Assembly: GCF_007747655.1 (NCBI RefSeq) | Contig: NZ_CP036274.1 | Location: forward strand, 8,494,001-8,558,000 | Length of the DNA: 64,000 nucleotides | DNA from: Anatilimnocola aggregata | GTDB lineage: Bacteria > Planctomycetota > Planctomycetia > Pirellulales > Pirellulaceae | Reading direction: 5' to 3' | Part shown: piece after piece, positions 26,646 through 36,221 of the stretch | Layout of the letters: the number at the start of each line of letters is the position of its first letter | How positions within the stretch are numbered: position 1 is the first letter of the stretch | Translations under genes and position numbers: made by a program | Notes under the pieces: model-generated | Seen by the model: only the letters and a program-made list of their open reading frames with translations | The model's database searches: none | Told to the model about the DNA's origin: nothing

Positions 26646-27440
26646 ATGCAAAACTATCTCGACCTCTTAAAGCTCATTCTCGATCGTGGTACGGCGAAGA
26701 CCGATCGCACGGGGACCGGCACGCTGAGCATTTTTGGGCACCAGATGCGGTTCGATCTGGCTGCCGGCTTTCCGCTGGTGACGACGAAAAAGTTGCACTT
26801 GCGGTCGATCATCCACGAACTGCTTTGGTTCCTCAAAGGCGAGACAAACATCGCCTATCTGAAGGAAAACAAGGTCCGCATTTGGGACGAATGGGCCAGC
26901 GAGACTGGCGAACTCGGGCCCGTGTATGGCCATCAGTGGCGCAGCTGGCCGACGGCCGATGGTGGGCAGATCGATCAGATTTCGCAGGTCGTCGAGCAGA
27001 TCAAAAAGAATCCCGATTCTCGCCGCTTGATTGTCAGCGCGTGGAACGTGGGGCAGATTCCGCAGATGGCGTTGCCGCCGTGCCATTTACTCTTTCAGTT
27101 TTACGTCGCCGACGGCCGCTTGAGTTGCCAGCTTTATCAGCGGTCGGCCGACGTCTTTCTCGGCGTGCCGTTCAACATCGCCTCGTATGCGCTGCTAACG
27201 ATGATGGTCGCGCAGGTCACTGGCCTCGGTCTCGGCGATTTCGTTCACACCTTCGGTGACACGCACCTCTACAGCAATCACCTGGAGCAAGCCAGGCTGC
27301 AACTAACGCGCGAGCCACGCCCGCTGCCGACGATGACGTTGAATCCGGCGGTGAAGTCGATCTTCGATTTCAAGTACGATGATTTTCAGCTAGTAAATTA
27401 CGAACCGCATCCGCATATTGCAGCGCCGGTGGCTGTTTAG
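26646..27440 (+). CDS. thyA: Thymidylate synthase
   Basis: 264 residues, the same length as the E. coli enzyme. It makes dTMP from dUMP with methylenetetrahydrofolate. The catalytic cysteine is C146 ([12 protein letters not shown]). Other conserved stretches are [45 protein letters not shown] and HLYSNH. The ATG at 26646 gives the standard N-terminus [12 protein letters not shown]. The partner dihydrofolate reductase is encoded about 24 kb away (51481-52026) rather than next to it. Confidence 0.97.
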   Translation: MQNYLDLLKLILDRGTAKTDRTGTGTLSIFGHQMRFDLAAGFPLVTTKKLHLRSIIHELLWFLKGETNIAYLKENKVRIWDEWASETGELGPVYGHQWRSWPTADGGQIDQISQVVEQIKKNPDSRRLIVSAWNVGQIPQMALPPCHLLFQFYVADGRLSCQLYQRSADVFLGVPFNIASYALLTMMVAQVTGLGLGDFVHTFGDTHLYSNHLEQARLQLTREPRPLPTMTLNPAVKSIFDFKYDDFQLVNYEPHPHIAAPVAV

Positions 27441-27441
27441 G

Positions 27442-27512
27442 AAATGCAGAAGTAAGAACGCAGAATGAAAGGCAGAAAAAGAACGCCAGCACTCGAGCTT
27501 CATTCTGCATTT
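27442..27512. repeat. GCAGAATGAA-type inverted element downstream of thyA
   Basis: AAATGCAGA (27442-27450) and a following GCAGAATGAA pair with TTCATTCTGCATTT at about 27499-27512. The element fills the gap between thyA and the convergent UxaA-type gene and may end both transcripts. Related sequence occurs at 32902-32964 and, in fragments, at 50580-50600 and 51138-51170. Confidence 0.6.
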
Positions 27513-29064
27513 ACAGAGTCGGCCCAATCTGCCAGGGCACGAACTCTTCATCGCCATAGCCCAGCAATTCACTCTTCGTCTTCTCACCACTCGCGACGCT
27601 GATGATCTTTTCGAAGATCTCGCGGCCAACTTCATCGACACTCTTGCCGTTGAGGATTTCGCCGGCGTTGATGTCCATGTCGTCGATCATTCGTTCGTAC
27701 ATCGGCGTGTTGCTGGCGACTTTGATCGAAGGGACCGGCTTGCAGCCGAAGCAACTACCGCGGCCGGTGGTGAAGACAATCATGTTGCAACCGCCAGCAA
27801 CAAGGCCAGTGACACTGGGCGGGTCGAAGCCGGGTGTGTCCATCACGCAGAAGCCCTTGGCCGTAATGGGCTCCGCGTATTGATAGACCTCCGAGAGCGC
27901 GGTCGTGCCTGCTTTGGCCACCGCGCCGAGTGATTTCTCGGCGATGGTGGTGAGACCACCTTCCTTGTTGCCGACCGACGGATTGTTATCGATCTCCACT
28001 CCATACAAGCTGGTGTGCCAGAGCCACCACTTGATCCGTTCGAGCAGTTTGTCGGCCACTTCGACGGATTTCGCCCGCCGTGTGAGCAAGTGCTCGGCGC
28101 CGTAGATCTCGGTTGTTTCGGCCAACACACTGGTGCCACCCGCGGCGACGAGCATATCGGAAGCAACGCCAAGCGCCGGATTGCAAGTGACGCCGCTGTT
28201 GCCGTCACTGCCGCCGCAATTGGTGCCGAGAATGATCTCGCTGATGGGAATCGGCTCGCGGCGAACGTCGTTTCCTTGCGGCAGCAGTTCAGCCAGCGCT
28301 TTAATGCCCGCTTCGACGGTCTTCGCAGTCCCCCCCAGATCTTGCATCGAGAGAATCGGCGGCAACTTGCGGTTTCCTTTGCCGTCGAGCGAGATCAGTT
28401 TTTGCGAATCGAGCAAATAGCCAATTGGCGCGTTTTCGCAGCCCAGGCCGATGATTAAAAACCCACCGATGTTCGGATGCCGCGCGGCTCCGGCCAATGT
28501 GCGGGCCAGAATCTCGTGCTGCAGACCGCCGTACTGCAGCCCGCAGCCGCCGCCATGGCGAAAGGCAATCACGCCGTCGATGTTGGGGTAATCCTTGAGC
28601 ACTTGCTTATCGAACTTCTCGGCGATGTAGCGCGAGACGGTCGACGAGCAATTGACCGACGAAATAATGCCGATGTAGTTGCGAGTTCCAGCGCGGCCAT
28701 CTTTGCGGCGATAGCCTTGAAACGTCCGTCCCGTGATCGGCGGCAAGTCGGCAGGAATTTCCTGAGCCTTCGCATAGTCGCGAACGAAGTCGCCGTTGTG
28801 CAGATTGTGGCTGTGAATCCAATCGCCCGGTTCGGCGGCAGATGTTGTCGAGCCGATGATCTGGCCATACTTCAGCACGAGAGCGCCCTCAGCGATCGGC
28901 ACCAAGGCGATCTTGTGGCCGATCTTGATCGACTGAGCGAGCGTGATCGTGCGCCCCGCAACTTGCAACTGTTCGCCGGCGTCCAGGTGCCGCGCGGCGA
29001 CGACGATGTTGTCTTCGGGATGCAAATGCACGACATCGGCACGGCGGCCGGCGGTCACGATCAT
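27511..29064 (-). CDS. UxaA-family hydro-lyase (altronate/galactarate dehydratase type)
   Basis: 517 residues. The SAF-like N-terminal domain (HPEDNIVVAARHLDAGEQL) is followed by the catalytic region, with FQGYRRKDGRAGTRNYIGIISSVNCSSTVSRYIAEKF, HGGGCGLQYGG and the cysteine-bearing stretches GTNCGGSDGNSGVTCNPALG and TTGRGSCFGCKPVPSIKV. Family members dehydrate altronate or galactarate in hexuronate breakdown and need iron. No other uronate genes are adjacent, so the exact substrate is unresolved. Confidence 0.92.
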   Translation of the reverse strand: MIVTAGRRADVVHLHPEDNIVVAARHLDAGEQLQVAGRTITLAQSIKIGHKIALVPIAEGALVLKYGQIIGSTTSAAEPGDWIHSHNLHNGDFVRDYAKAQEIPADLPPITGRTFQGYRRKDGRAGTRNYIGIISSVNCSSTVSRYIAEKFDKQVLKDYPNIDGVIAFRHGGGCGLQYGGLQHEILARTLAGAARHPNIGGFLIIGLGCENAPIGYLLDSQKLISLDGKGNRKLPPILSMQDLGGTAKTVEAGIKALAELLPQGNDVRREPIPISEIILGTNCGGSDGNSGVTCNPALGVASDMLVAAGGTSVLAETTEIYGAEHLLTRRAKSVEVADKLLERIKWWLWHTSLYGVEIDNNPSVGNKEGGLTTIAEKSLGAVAKAGTTALSEVYQYAEPITAKGFCVMDTPGFDPPSVTGLVAGGCNMIVFTTGRGSCFGCKPVPSIKVASNTPMYERMIDDMDINAGEILNGKSVDEVGREIFEKIISVASGEKTKSELLGYGDEEFVPWQIGPTL

Positions 29065-29364
29065 GATGTTCCTAACGACCAGTAGCTAGCGATTGGGTGG
29101 GCTGGCAAATCAAAGGCGGGTGCGTCTCAACGCTACCAACAGCCGGGTTATGCGTCAATTCGGCGGAGGGGAGAGTTGTTGATTTAGCCGCTGCCGGGGC
29201 GGATCATCGAACGTCGCCTGGCTCAGCAGCACGGCTTGCTGGGGGTGTTGAAAAAGTCGCGAACTTATTCAACACCAGCATGCGTAACTCTCGGGATTCC
29301 CGCGCGTGAGTGTTGATAAAGTCGGGGACTTTTTCAACGAGTACGATGAATTCGGAGTGCCGCT
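29065..29364. repeat. Gene-free stretch with nested GTTGAAAAAGTC palindromes (29245-29338)
   Basis: A perfect 12-bp inverted repeat, GTTGAAAAAGTC (29247-29258) with GACTTTTTCAAC (29327-29338), encloses a second near-perfect pair, ACTTATTCAACAC (29263-29275) with GTGTTGATAAAGT (29310-29322). It is the same family as 19364-19454. No gene is visible here. Confidence 0.7.
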
Positions 29365-30522
29365 TTACGCGGAAGCAATTGCCGGGGCAGGTGCATCAGC
29401 AATGGGCAGGTCGAAAATTCGGTAGTTCTTGACGATCTTCGCGCCGCCGCGCTTGAGCGTCTTGTAGCTGAGATGGTTGCTTTCGAGTACCCAGCTGAAC
29501 TCGGCGTCGGTCGCGCCCCACTCACGCACACTGGGGAGCAAGTGGGCCAGCACGACAAGACCGAGGCCCCATTTTTGATATTCGGGAAGCACGTTGGTGC
29601 TGATGACGCGGATTCGCTTGATCGCCCGCTTGTTGTACAGCAGCTTGATGAACCCAAAGGGAAACAGCCGGCCATCGATGGCCTTAATCCGCGGGTTGTA
29701 ATCGAGCATGGCGAATGATGAGCCGACCGGCTTGCCGTCGACCTCGACAACAGCAGTCATCTCGGGAACGATCAGCATTTTGAGCGACTTGGCGGCATGA
29801 GTAACCTCGGCGTCGGACATGGGAGCAAAGCCCCAAGTTCCCACCAGTGACTGGTTATACAGTTGCAAGAACAGACGCACGTCCTCATCGAATTTCGCGG
29901 GGTTCAGCCGGCGCATTTTCACCTGGAAGCGCTCGCGTACTTCACGGGCGATGTAAGCCACCTTCTCGTCCATCGTGTCGACCATGCTGATGTGGCCCCA
30001 AAAGGCCGCCAGATCTTCGACCTTGGCAAAGCCATAGTTCTCGATCAGCCGCTGATAGTAGGGCGGGTTGTGCGTCATCATGAACGTCGGCGGCGTATCG
30101 AACCCTTCGATCAGCAGCCCGCATTCGTGATTGAGCGAAGGGTTTACCGGCCCGCGCATCACCGTCATTCCGCGCTGCGTGAGCCAGGTGCGGGCGGCAT
30201 CGAAGAGGGCGCGCGAGACGTCCAAGTCGTCGATTGCTTCGAAGAAGCCGAAGAAGCCGACAGTGTCGCCTTGCGTGCGATTGTGCGCACGATTGACGAT
30301 TGCGGCGACCCGCCCCACGGGCTGGTCACTTTGCCAGGCGACAAAGGTTTGGATTTCCGCATCGTTGTAAAAGGGATGATGAATGTAGTTCACCATCTCC
30401 TTCTGGTTTTGACGCAGCGGCGGAACCCAGTTGGGATAGGCCGAGTTAATGAGCCAAGGTAAGTGCAGGAACGCTTTACGCTCGCGACTGGTTTCGGCCG
30501 GCTTAACAACAATAGGTGCCAT
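29365..30522 (-). CDS. YghO-like GNAT-fold acetyltransferase family protein
   Basis: 385 residues from the ATG at 30522; a longer in-frame extension has no signal and no ribosome site. The opening AFLHLPWLINSAYPNWVPPLRQNQKEM, then GRVAAIVNRAHN, VGFFGFFEA, RGPVNPSLNHECGLLIEGFDTPP and MTHNPPYYQRLIENYGF, matches a widespread family related to E. coli YghO. A GNAT-like domain occupies the C-terminal half (VISTNVLPEYQKWGLGLVVLAHL, a plausible acetyl-CoA loop). Substrate unknown. The gene is divergent from the epimerase gene. Confidence 0.8.
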   Translation of the reverse strand: MAPIVVKPAETSRERKAFLHLPWLINSAYPNWVPPLRQNQKEMVNYIHHPFYNDAEIQTFVAWQSDQPVGRVAAIVNRAHNRTQGDTVGFFGFFEAIDDLDVSRALFDAARTWLTQRGMTVMRGPVNPSLNHECGLLIEGFDTPPTFMMTHNPPYYQRLIENYGFAKVEDLAAFWGHISMVDTMDEKVAYIAREVRERFQVKMRRLNPAKFDEDVRLFLQLYNQSLVGTWGFAPMSDAEVTHAAKSLKMLIVPEMTAVVEVDGKPVGSSFAMLDYNPRIKAIDGRLFPFGFIKLLYNKRAIKRIRVISTNVLPEYQKWGLGLVVLAHLLPSVREWGATDAEFSWVLESNHLSYKTLKRGGAKIVKNYRIFDLPIADAPAPAIASA

Positions 30523-30824
30523 GATCGTCCGTGAGTTTAACCGGGTAGTGACGCGGCGTTGACCGGGTGGCGACCGCAACATCAAAAAGAGGGGGATCGC
30601 AACACGAGGAAACGTGAAAAGTGGAAATTCTGCTCTGGCCATTTTTGGCCAAATTGCAATGATACGAATTACAGCGAAGCTGCTGGCATGATACCCCATA
30701 CCGCTCCGGTCAGGGACAGCAGTTTACGCCCCTTGCTGAGTCGCTTCTAAAGCACTCGTTCAGCAACAGTGGCGCTTGGGCTAGACTGCGTGAAAGCGCA
30801 TGCTCTCACGACGAGATCAATGGA
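30523..30824. other. Divergent intergenic region without a gene
   Basis: The stretch separates two divergent starts, so promoters for both genes should be here. I could not identify a convincing pair of -35/-10 boxes or an operator. There is no repeat of the kinds found elsewhere in the window. Confidence 0.5.
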
Positions 30825-31844
30825 ATGAAATACCTTATCACCGGCGCTACGGGCCTGATCGGGAACAACACCGTTCGACAGTTGCTCGCCCAAGGTGAGC
30901 AGGTTCGCGTTCTCACGCGCCAAAAAACACCGCTCGTGGAGTTGGACGGGCTGAATGTTGAAATCTGCCACGGCGATATTCGCGATGCCGCAAGCGTGCA
31001 AACTGCGGTTCGGAATGTCGACTGCGTGATTCATGCCGCCGCCCACGTCCAAGTGGGCTGGACGCAGCAGAAACTGCATCAACAGGTGAATGTGGAAGGG
31101 ACGCGCAATGTGGCGGCTGCTGCATGCGGCCAAAAAGTGCGTCTCGTCCACATTTCGACCATCAACACACTCGGACTAGGTTCGTTGGCGAACCCCGCCA
31201 ACGAAGAAACCGGTCAGCCCGGTCTGGTTCCCTGTCACTATGCCACGTCGAAGGCCGATGCCGAGAAGGTGGTGCAGCAATTCATCGACCGCGGCCTCGA
31301 TGCCGTCATCGTCCATCCCTCGTTCTCATTAGGGCCCTGGGACTGGAAACCCTCTTCCGGGCGCATGTTCCTGGCTGTGAATCGCGGCACTGTGGTTGCC
31401 CCCTCCGGGGCCTATAACGTTTCTGACGTTCGTGACGTTTCTGCGGGGATTGCCGCAGCGGCAAAACTTGCCCCCACGGGCAGACGATACATTCTAGGTG
31501 GACATAACCTGTCTTACCTGGATGCCTGGCGAGCCTTTGCCCAAGCTTCGGGCAAGGTGGGGCCACGTTTTCGTCTCGGTCCCATCGCCCGCTGTGTTGC
31601 TAGCGTCGGGACTGACCTGTGGACTCGCTACACAGGAATCGAAGGGGGAGTAAACTCTGCTTCGCTAGGCATCGGTTCGCAAGAAACATGCTTCTCCAGT
31701 CAGCGGGCGGAGAAAGAATTGGGCTACCGAATTCGCAACTTAAAAGAAACAGTTACTGATGCCTGGAATTGGTTTTGCGAGCACGGTTACGTCGATCACC
31801 ACCGTTCCCATGTGGGACGAGCGGCCGCTAGCTTTCTTCCCTAG
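30825..31844 (+). CDS. NAD(P)-dependent epimerase/dehydratase (extended SDR)
   Basis: 339 residues. The Rossmann glycine motif is at the N-terminus (YLITGATGLIGNN), followed by D-rich ICHGDIRDAASV, HAAAHVQVGW and the active-site pair in CHYATSKADAEKVV (Y-x3-K). The arrangement is that of dihydroflavonol-reductase-like sugar or hopanoid-associated epimerases. The product acts in the cytoplasm on an unidentified nucleotide sugar or ketone. A paralogous SDR begins 35 nt downstream, so the two form an operon. Confidence 0.88.
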   Translation: MKYLITGATGLIGNNTVRQLLAQGEQVRVLTRQKTPLVELDGLNVEICHGDIRDAASVQTAVRNVDCVIHAAAHVQVGWTQQKLHQQVNVEGTRNVAAAACGQKVRLVHISTINTLGLGSLANPANEETGQPGLVPCHYATSKADAEKVVQQFIDRGLDAVIVHPSFSLGPWDWKPSSGRMFLAVNRGTVVAPSGAYNVSDVRDVSAGIAAAAKLAPTGRRYILGGHNLSYLDAWRAFAQASGKVGPRFRLGPIARCVASVGTDLWTRYTGIEGGVNSASLGIGSQETCFSSQRAEKELGYRIRNLKETVTDAWNWFCEHGYVDHHRSHVGRAAASFLP

Positions 31845-31878
31845 TTTCCGCACAGTCGGGGCGGTTTAAGGTCGCTCC

Positions 31879-32901
31879 ATGACTGAAGTGCTCGTTACCG
31901 GCGGCAATGGTTTCATTGGCCGCAACCTGATCGAAACGCTGCTGTTTCGTGGTCACCGAGTACGCTGCCTCGTGCGCAATCCACAGGCCAGCATTATCTT
32001 GAAGGACCTGGGGGCCGATTTGATCCAGGGGGATCTCAGCGACGCGGCTTCCATTCACGCGGCCGTCGCCGGCACCGAGGTGGTCTATCACCTGGCCGGG
32101 CTCACTGCTGCTGTCGATCCCGAAGATCTGCTGCGAGCTAATCGCGATGGAACCGGCATCGTCGCCGACGCTATCGCCGCGCAGCCCAATCCACCGACGC
32201 TGCTGCTGGTCTCTTCGGTGGCTGCTTCGGGTCCCGCCACGCGAGGTCAGGTCCGCATCGAGGCCGATCCACCCTCCCCCGTTTCAAATTACGGCAAAAG
32301 CAAACTTGCTGGCGAGCAGGCAGCCCTGGCCCGTGCAGCGAAGATACCGCTGACCATCGTCCGTCCTGGCGTGGTTTTCGGCCCGCACGACCGCGCGGTC
32401 CTGACGGCGCTCAAAACGATTCAGCGGTTCCGCATGCACCCGGTTCCCGGTTGGCACAATCCACCCTTGTCGTGGATTTATGTGGCCGACCTGGTGGAAC
32501 TGCTGATGAAAGCCGTCGCCCACGGGGAGCGTGTCCCCGCCAGCGCGGCGCACGCGGACTACTCGCCACAAGGTTGTTACTTTGGCGTCGTCCAAGAGCA
32601 TCCGACCTATGCCGAATTCGGCGACATGACGCGCTACGTCTTACATCGCCCCTACATGCCGATTATCCACTGCCCCGGCGCAATCTCCTGGTTCGCAGCT
32701 TCGGTAAACGAAACCCTCTCGCGCTTTAAGAAGAAGCCCGACGTCTTCAATCGCGATAAGATTCGCGAAGCCCTCGTCGATTCCTGGGCTTGCTCACACG
32801 AAAAGGCCCACCATCAATTGGGCTTTGTACCCGCGGCCACGTTGCAAGAACGCTTGAACGAAACCATTGCCTGGTACCGTTCCAAACGCTGGTTGTGGTA
32901 A
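31879..32901 (+). CDS. NAD(P)-dependent epimerase/dehydratase (extended SDR), paralog of upstream gene
   Basis: 340 residues. Rossmann motif VLVTGGNGFIGRNL, then LIQGDLSDAASIHAAVAGTEVVYHLAGL, and the catalytic Y-x3-K in SNYGKSKLAGEQ. The C-terminal half ends in a substrate-lid-like region (WACSHEKAHHQLGFVPAATLQERLNETIAWY). Same family as the gene upstream and surely co-transcribed with it. The substrate is unknown. It is convergent with the amidohydrolase gene; a GCAGAATG-type palindromic element separates them. Confidence 0.88.
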   Translation: MTEVLVTGGNGFIGRNLIETLLFRGHRVRCLVRNPQASIILKDLGADLIQGDLSDAASIHAAVAGTEVVYHLAGLTAAVDPEDLLRANRDGTGIVADAIAAQPNPPTLLLVSSVAASGPATRGQVRIEADPPSPVSNYGKSKLAGEQAALARAAKIPLTIVRPGVVFGPHDRAVLTALKTIQRFRMHPVPGWHNPPLSWIYVADLVELLMKAVAHGERVPASAAHADYSPQGCYFGVVQEHPTYAEFGDMTRYVLHRPYMPIIHCPGAISWFAASVNETLSRFKKKPDVFNRDKIREALVDSWACSHEKAHHQLGFVPAATLQERLNETIAWYRSKRWLW

Positions 32902-32964
32902 ACGCAGAATAAGAAAAACAAAGACCTCATTCTGCCTTCTGCAGTCTTCGTTCTGCATTCCCCT
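32902..32964. repeat. GCAGAAT-type inverted element
   Basis: AACGCAGAATAAG at 32902 pairs imperfectly with CTTCGTTCTGCATT near 32946-32959. It spans the convergent junction and overlaps the last codons of the amidohydrolase gene, whose C-terminal residues (NAERRLQKAE) appear to be translated from the element. Related copy at 27442-27512. Confidence 0.5.
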
Positions 32965-35900
32965 GCCCGCGGCTATGTTGACAGTATTCGTCTTCACGCG
33001 GCCACAGGTCGGCTTCGTTGACGGTCTTTTCGCCCGACTTGGCTTTGCTTTCGCCCGAGGCCAGAATCTTGCCAATGATGGCCGCCCGCAGTTGCTCATC
33101 GGTCTTACGTTGTGCGGCGTCTTGGGCGCGATCGAAATATTTGCGGCCGTCGATCCAGGTTTCCTCACAACGGGCGAGCGTCGATAAGGGGGGGCCATTC
33201 CAGACGACAAAGTCGGCGTCTTTGCCCACTTCGAGCGAGCCCACCTGCTTGTCGATTCGGAGTTGCTTGGCCGGATTGAGCGTGACGAACTTCAGCGCTT
33301 CGGTCTCGGGAATGCCGCCGTACTTCACGGCTTTGGCCGCTTCATGATTCAAGTGCCGCGCAAGTTCGCGATCGTCCGAGTTGAACGAAACGTTCACGCC
33401 TGCCTGGTACATCAGCAGGCCGTTGTAAGGAATGGCATCCAGCACTTCAAACTTATAGCCCCACCAGTCGGAGAACGACGAACCCGCGGCACCATGCCGC
33501 GCGATAGCATCGGCCACTTTGTAGCCTTCCAGAATGTGCTGCAGCGTGGCGATTTTCACCCCGTGCGTTTCGCACACGCGCAGCAGCGCCAGGATTTCAT
33601 CCTGCCGATAGCTGTGGCAATGGACGAGTCGCGAACCTTCGAGCACTTCGACGAGCGCGTCGAGTTCCAAGTCGCGCCGCGGCGGCAGACCTTCGTGATT
33701 TAGTTTCCACTGCGCATGTTGCCGGCGATAATCGCGGGCCGAGACCATGGCGTCTTCCAAAATCTGTTCGACTCCCATCCGCGACTGCGGATATCGCTTC
33801 GTGTAGCGCTCGCCCCAGTTGCTTTGCTTCACGTTTTCGCCCAGCGCGAACTTGATGCCGAGCGCGGCACCTGCGAACTTCAGCCCCGCGCTGTCGCTCC
33901 CCCAGCGGAGCTTAATCACTTGGTTCTGGCCGCCGATCGGATTGGCACTGCCATGCAGAATGTTCGACGAAGTGACACCACCCGCCAGCTGTCGATAGAT
34001 GTTAATGTCGTTGGCGTCGATGAAATCGCCGATCCGCACTTCAGCGGTGATTGCCTGCCCCGCTTCGTTGATGCCGCCGTCGGTCGCCATGTGCGAATGG
34101 CAGTCGATGATGCCGGGTGAAATGTGCTTCCCTTTGGCATCGATGACGAGCGCGTTTTGTGGAATCTCAAGATCGGTACCGACCGCGGCAATTTTCCCTG
34201 CGCGAATAAGCAGCATGCCATTCTCAATGACGGCAGGCTCGGCCGCGGTCCAGAGCTTGGCGTTCTTAATCACAACCACCGCGGGCTGGGGAGGTAATTC
34301 ACTCCGTCCCAAGTCGCCAAGCGGAAAATTGACTTTCGAAATGGCGGCGAGATCCTTCTTCTCTTCCTTAACGCCCTTGTCTTCGGCGGTAGTTGGCTCT
34401 CCGGGAACATCGGTGGATGTTCGTTTGCCGGTCAGCTTCGAGCGCGAACCATCGGCCCAGATCACTTCGCCGGCAATCTCAAGTTCGTCTGTCTTCGCAG
34501 AAATCACTCCGGTGCCGCGCGCGGTGCCAGTTTGGTCGAGCAGTTTACCCTCAAATGAGAACTCGACGACCGAATCGCGCACACTCAGCGACTTTAGTTT
34601 TTCAGCCTTATCAAGTTTGTCCGCCCGCGCGAGCTCCTCGCTGAGGGACCAACGGCCCGTTGGCTTGGCAGCGGTTCCTTGCAGGGCGAGATGAATCCGC
34701 GCGAACTTGTCGGGCTGATCGCTGAATTCGAACTGCCACAGCCCGCGAACATCGGTACGAACCGGTTCGACCAGTTCGAACCGCTCGCCTTCGACCCAAG
34801 TTTCGAGCACTTTCGTTTTGCCCGCAAAAATGTCGCCATCAGTCACAATCAAGCAGGCTAGTTTGCCCGGCTCGATCGTTCCCAATGAACGCTCGAGTCC
34901 GAGCAATTGGGCTGGCGTGGTGGTGAGCGCTTTGAGCGCGCTCTCCGCAGAAAGTCCGCGTTCGACCGCGCGGCGCACTGCGGGGAGAAACTCGGTGACG
35001 TCTTTCAGTCCGAATGCCGTGAGCGCGAGAGGAACTCCGGCTGCATCGAGCCGGGCAGGATTTTCGGGCGCGAGATCCCAGTGCATCAATTGTTCGAGCG
35101 ATACATCGAGCGCGGCAGCTACCGTCTCGACATTCGGCGGCGCTGGGAATGTCACAGGCACGATTACCGTGCGGCCACTCTGCTTGATGAGATCGACGCG
35201 GCGATATTCCCGCCCCACGCCGCGCACGGCTAACCGCAGCCCGAATTCACGGGCGAAGTCATCGGCCCGCAGCAAGAACTGTTCATCGCTGGCGTCGGCA
35301 ATGACCAATTGTTCCCCCTCCACGACCGGCGCGAGGGCAGCGAAGCTGCGCGAGGCATCGATGCGCGGCAGCAAGGGATTCGCTGCGGAGGCAGCTGTCG
35401 CCTGGCGATGCCACTGGGCATCGAGCATCGTTTGCCGAGCGAGGGCCACGGCGCCCATCGGCGAGTTCGGGAATTCATCGCGATTCACACCATAGGGTAC
35501 GGTCAGGCGCAGATGCTGCGCGGCCCGCGACTTGGCAATGGTGGGACGTTGGGCATCCCCTTGCAGGACGACCGTACTTTGTCCCTTGATGACGCCCCCT
35601 TCAGGCGCGACCAGCCGGGCGGTGATTCCCTGCCCGCGATACTTGGCATGCACCGCTTCATCAGCTGTGTAGTACGCGGCCATTTCGAGTTCAGGAGTAA
35701 CGCGGCGGCTCCAATGCCGATTGGAGTTCGGCAACTTGTCGACCGGAATCGCCTGCTCGCTGAAAGCGTCAATGAAGCCAGCGTAGAGCGTTTTGCCTTT
35801 CAGATTCCAAATGTGGGCTTCGGGCGGGATCGTCACCTTTTCGCCGACGGCCACGATGACTCCATCGCGCACGAGGACTGTGCCAGCTTCCAGTACCGTG

Positions 35901-36046
35901 CCGGGTTGCGAGATAATCTTCGCACCGACGAGCGCGTGAACGCGCGGCGTGCGATCGCGGAGCCCGGCCACTGGTTCGATGTTGGGCGGGGCTGCCAGCA
36001 CGGTCGTGACGGTCAAGCAGAGGGTGGCGAACCACGGGAGGCGCAT
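32927..36046 (-). CDS. Secreted double-domain amidohydrolase
   Basis: 1039 residues from the ATG at 36046, giving the signal peptide MRLPWFATLCLTVTTVLA. Two imidazolonepropionase-type amidohydrolase halves are visible. The first (to about residue 420) has VLVRDGVIVAVGEKVTIPPEAHIWNLKGKTLYAGFID, but where the metal-binding HxH should follow it reads DAFSEQ, so it has probably lost activity. A linker of ~150 residues precedes the second half, which has the intact IIDCHSHMATDG and LVHCHSYRQDE plus a terminal NPAKQLRIDKQVGSLEVGKDADFVVWNGPP. The second half should bind metals and hydrolyse a C-N bond outside the cytoplasm. Substrate unknown. Confidence 0.85.
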   Translation of the reverse strand: MRLPWFATLCLTVTTVLAAPPNIEPVAGLRDRTPRVHALVGAKIISQPGTVLEAGTVLVRDGVIVAVGEKVTIPPEAHIWNLKGKTLYAGFIDAFSEQAIPVDKLPNSNRHWSRRVTPELEMAAYYTADEAVHAKYRGQGITARLVAPEGGVIKGQSTVVLQGDAQRPTIAKSRAAQHLRLTVPYGVNRDEFPNSPMGAVALARQTMLDAQWHRQATAASAANPLLPRIDASRSFAALAPVVEGEQLVIADASDEQFLLRADDFAREFGLRLAVRGVGREYRRVDLIKQSGRTVIVPVTFPAPPNVETVAAALDVSLEQLMHWDLAPENPARLDAAGVPLALTAFGLKDVTEFLPAVRRAVERGLSAESALKALTTTPAQLLGLERSLGTIEPGKLACLIVTDGDIFAGKTKVLETWVEGERFELVEPVRTDVRGLWQFEFSDQPDKFARIHLALQGTAAKPTGRWSLSEELARADKLDKAEKLKSLSVRDSVVEFSFEGKLLDQTGTARGTGVISAKTDELEIAGEVIWADGSRSKLTGKRTSTDVPGEPTTAEDKGVKEEKKDLAAISKVNFPLGDLGRSELPPQPAVVVIKNAKLWTAAEPAVIENGMLLIRAGKIAAVGTDLEIPQNALVIDAKGKHISPGIIDCHSHMATDGGINEAGQAITAEVRIGDFIDANDINIYRQLAGGVTSSNILHGSANPIGGQNQVIKLRWGSDSAGLKFAGAALGIKFALGENVKQSNWGERYTKRYPQSRMGVEQILEDAMVSARDYRRQHAQWKLNHEGLPPRRDLELDALVEVLEGSRLVHCHSYRQDEILALLRVCETHGVKIATLQHILEGYKVADAIARHGAAGSSFSDWWGYKFEVLDAIPYNGLLMYQAGVNVSFNSDDRELARHLNHEAAKAVKYGGIPETEALKFVTLNPAKQLRIDKQVGSLEVGKDADFVVWNGPPLSTLARCEETWIDGRKYFDRAQDAAQRKTDEQLRAAIIGKILASGESKAKSGEKTVNEADLWPREDEYCQHSRGQGNAERRLQKAE

Positions 36047-36221
36047 GGTGTCATCTCGATGGAAGGGAATGCAGGCAGATTCTCTCTCTGCCGAGCCTAA
36101 TCGGCGGCGCTGCGGATCGAAAGCCTGCGAGCCCGATTTTAGGCCCCCGACGAATCGCCCGGGCTGAGTTATCATGGGTGCTCTACTGTTCCCGACGATG
36201 TGAATTACAAAGGGTGTTCCG

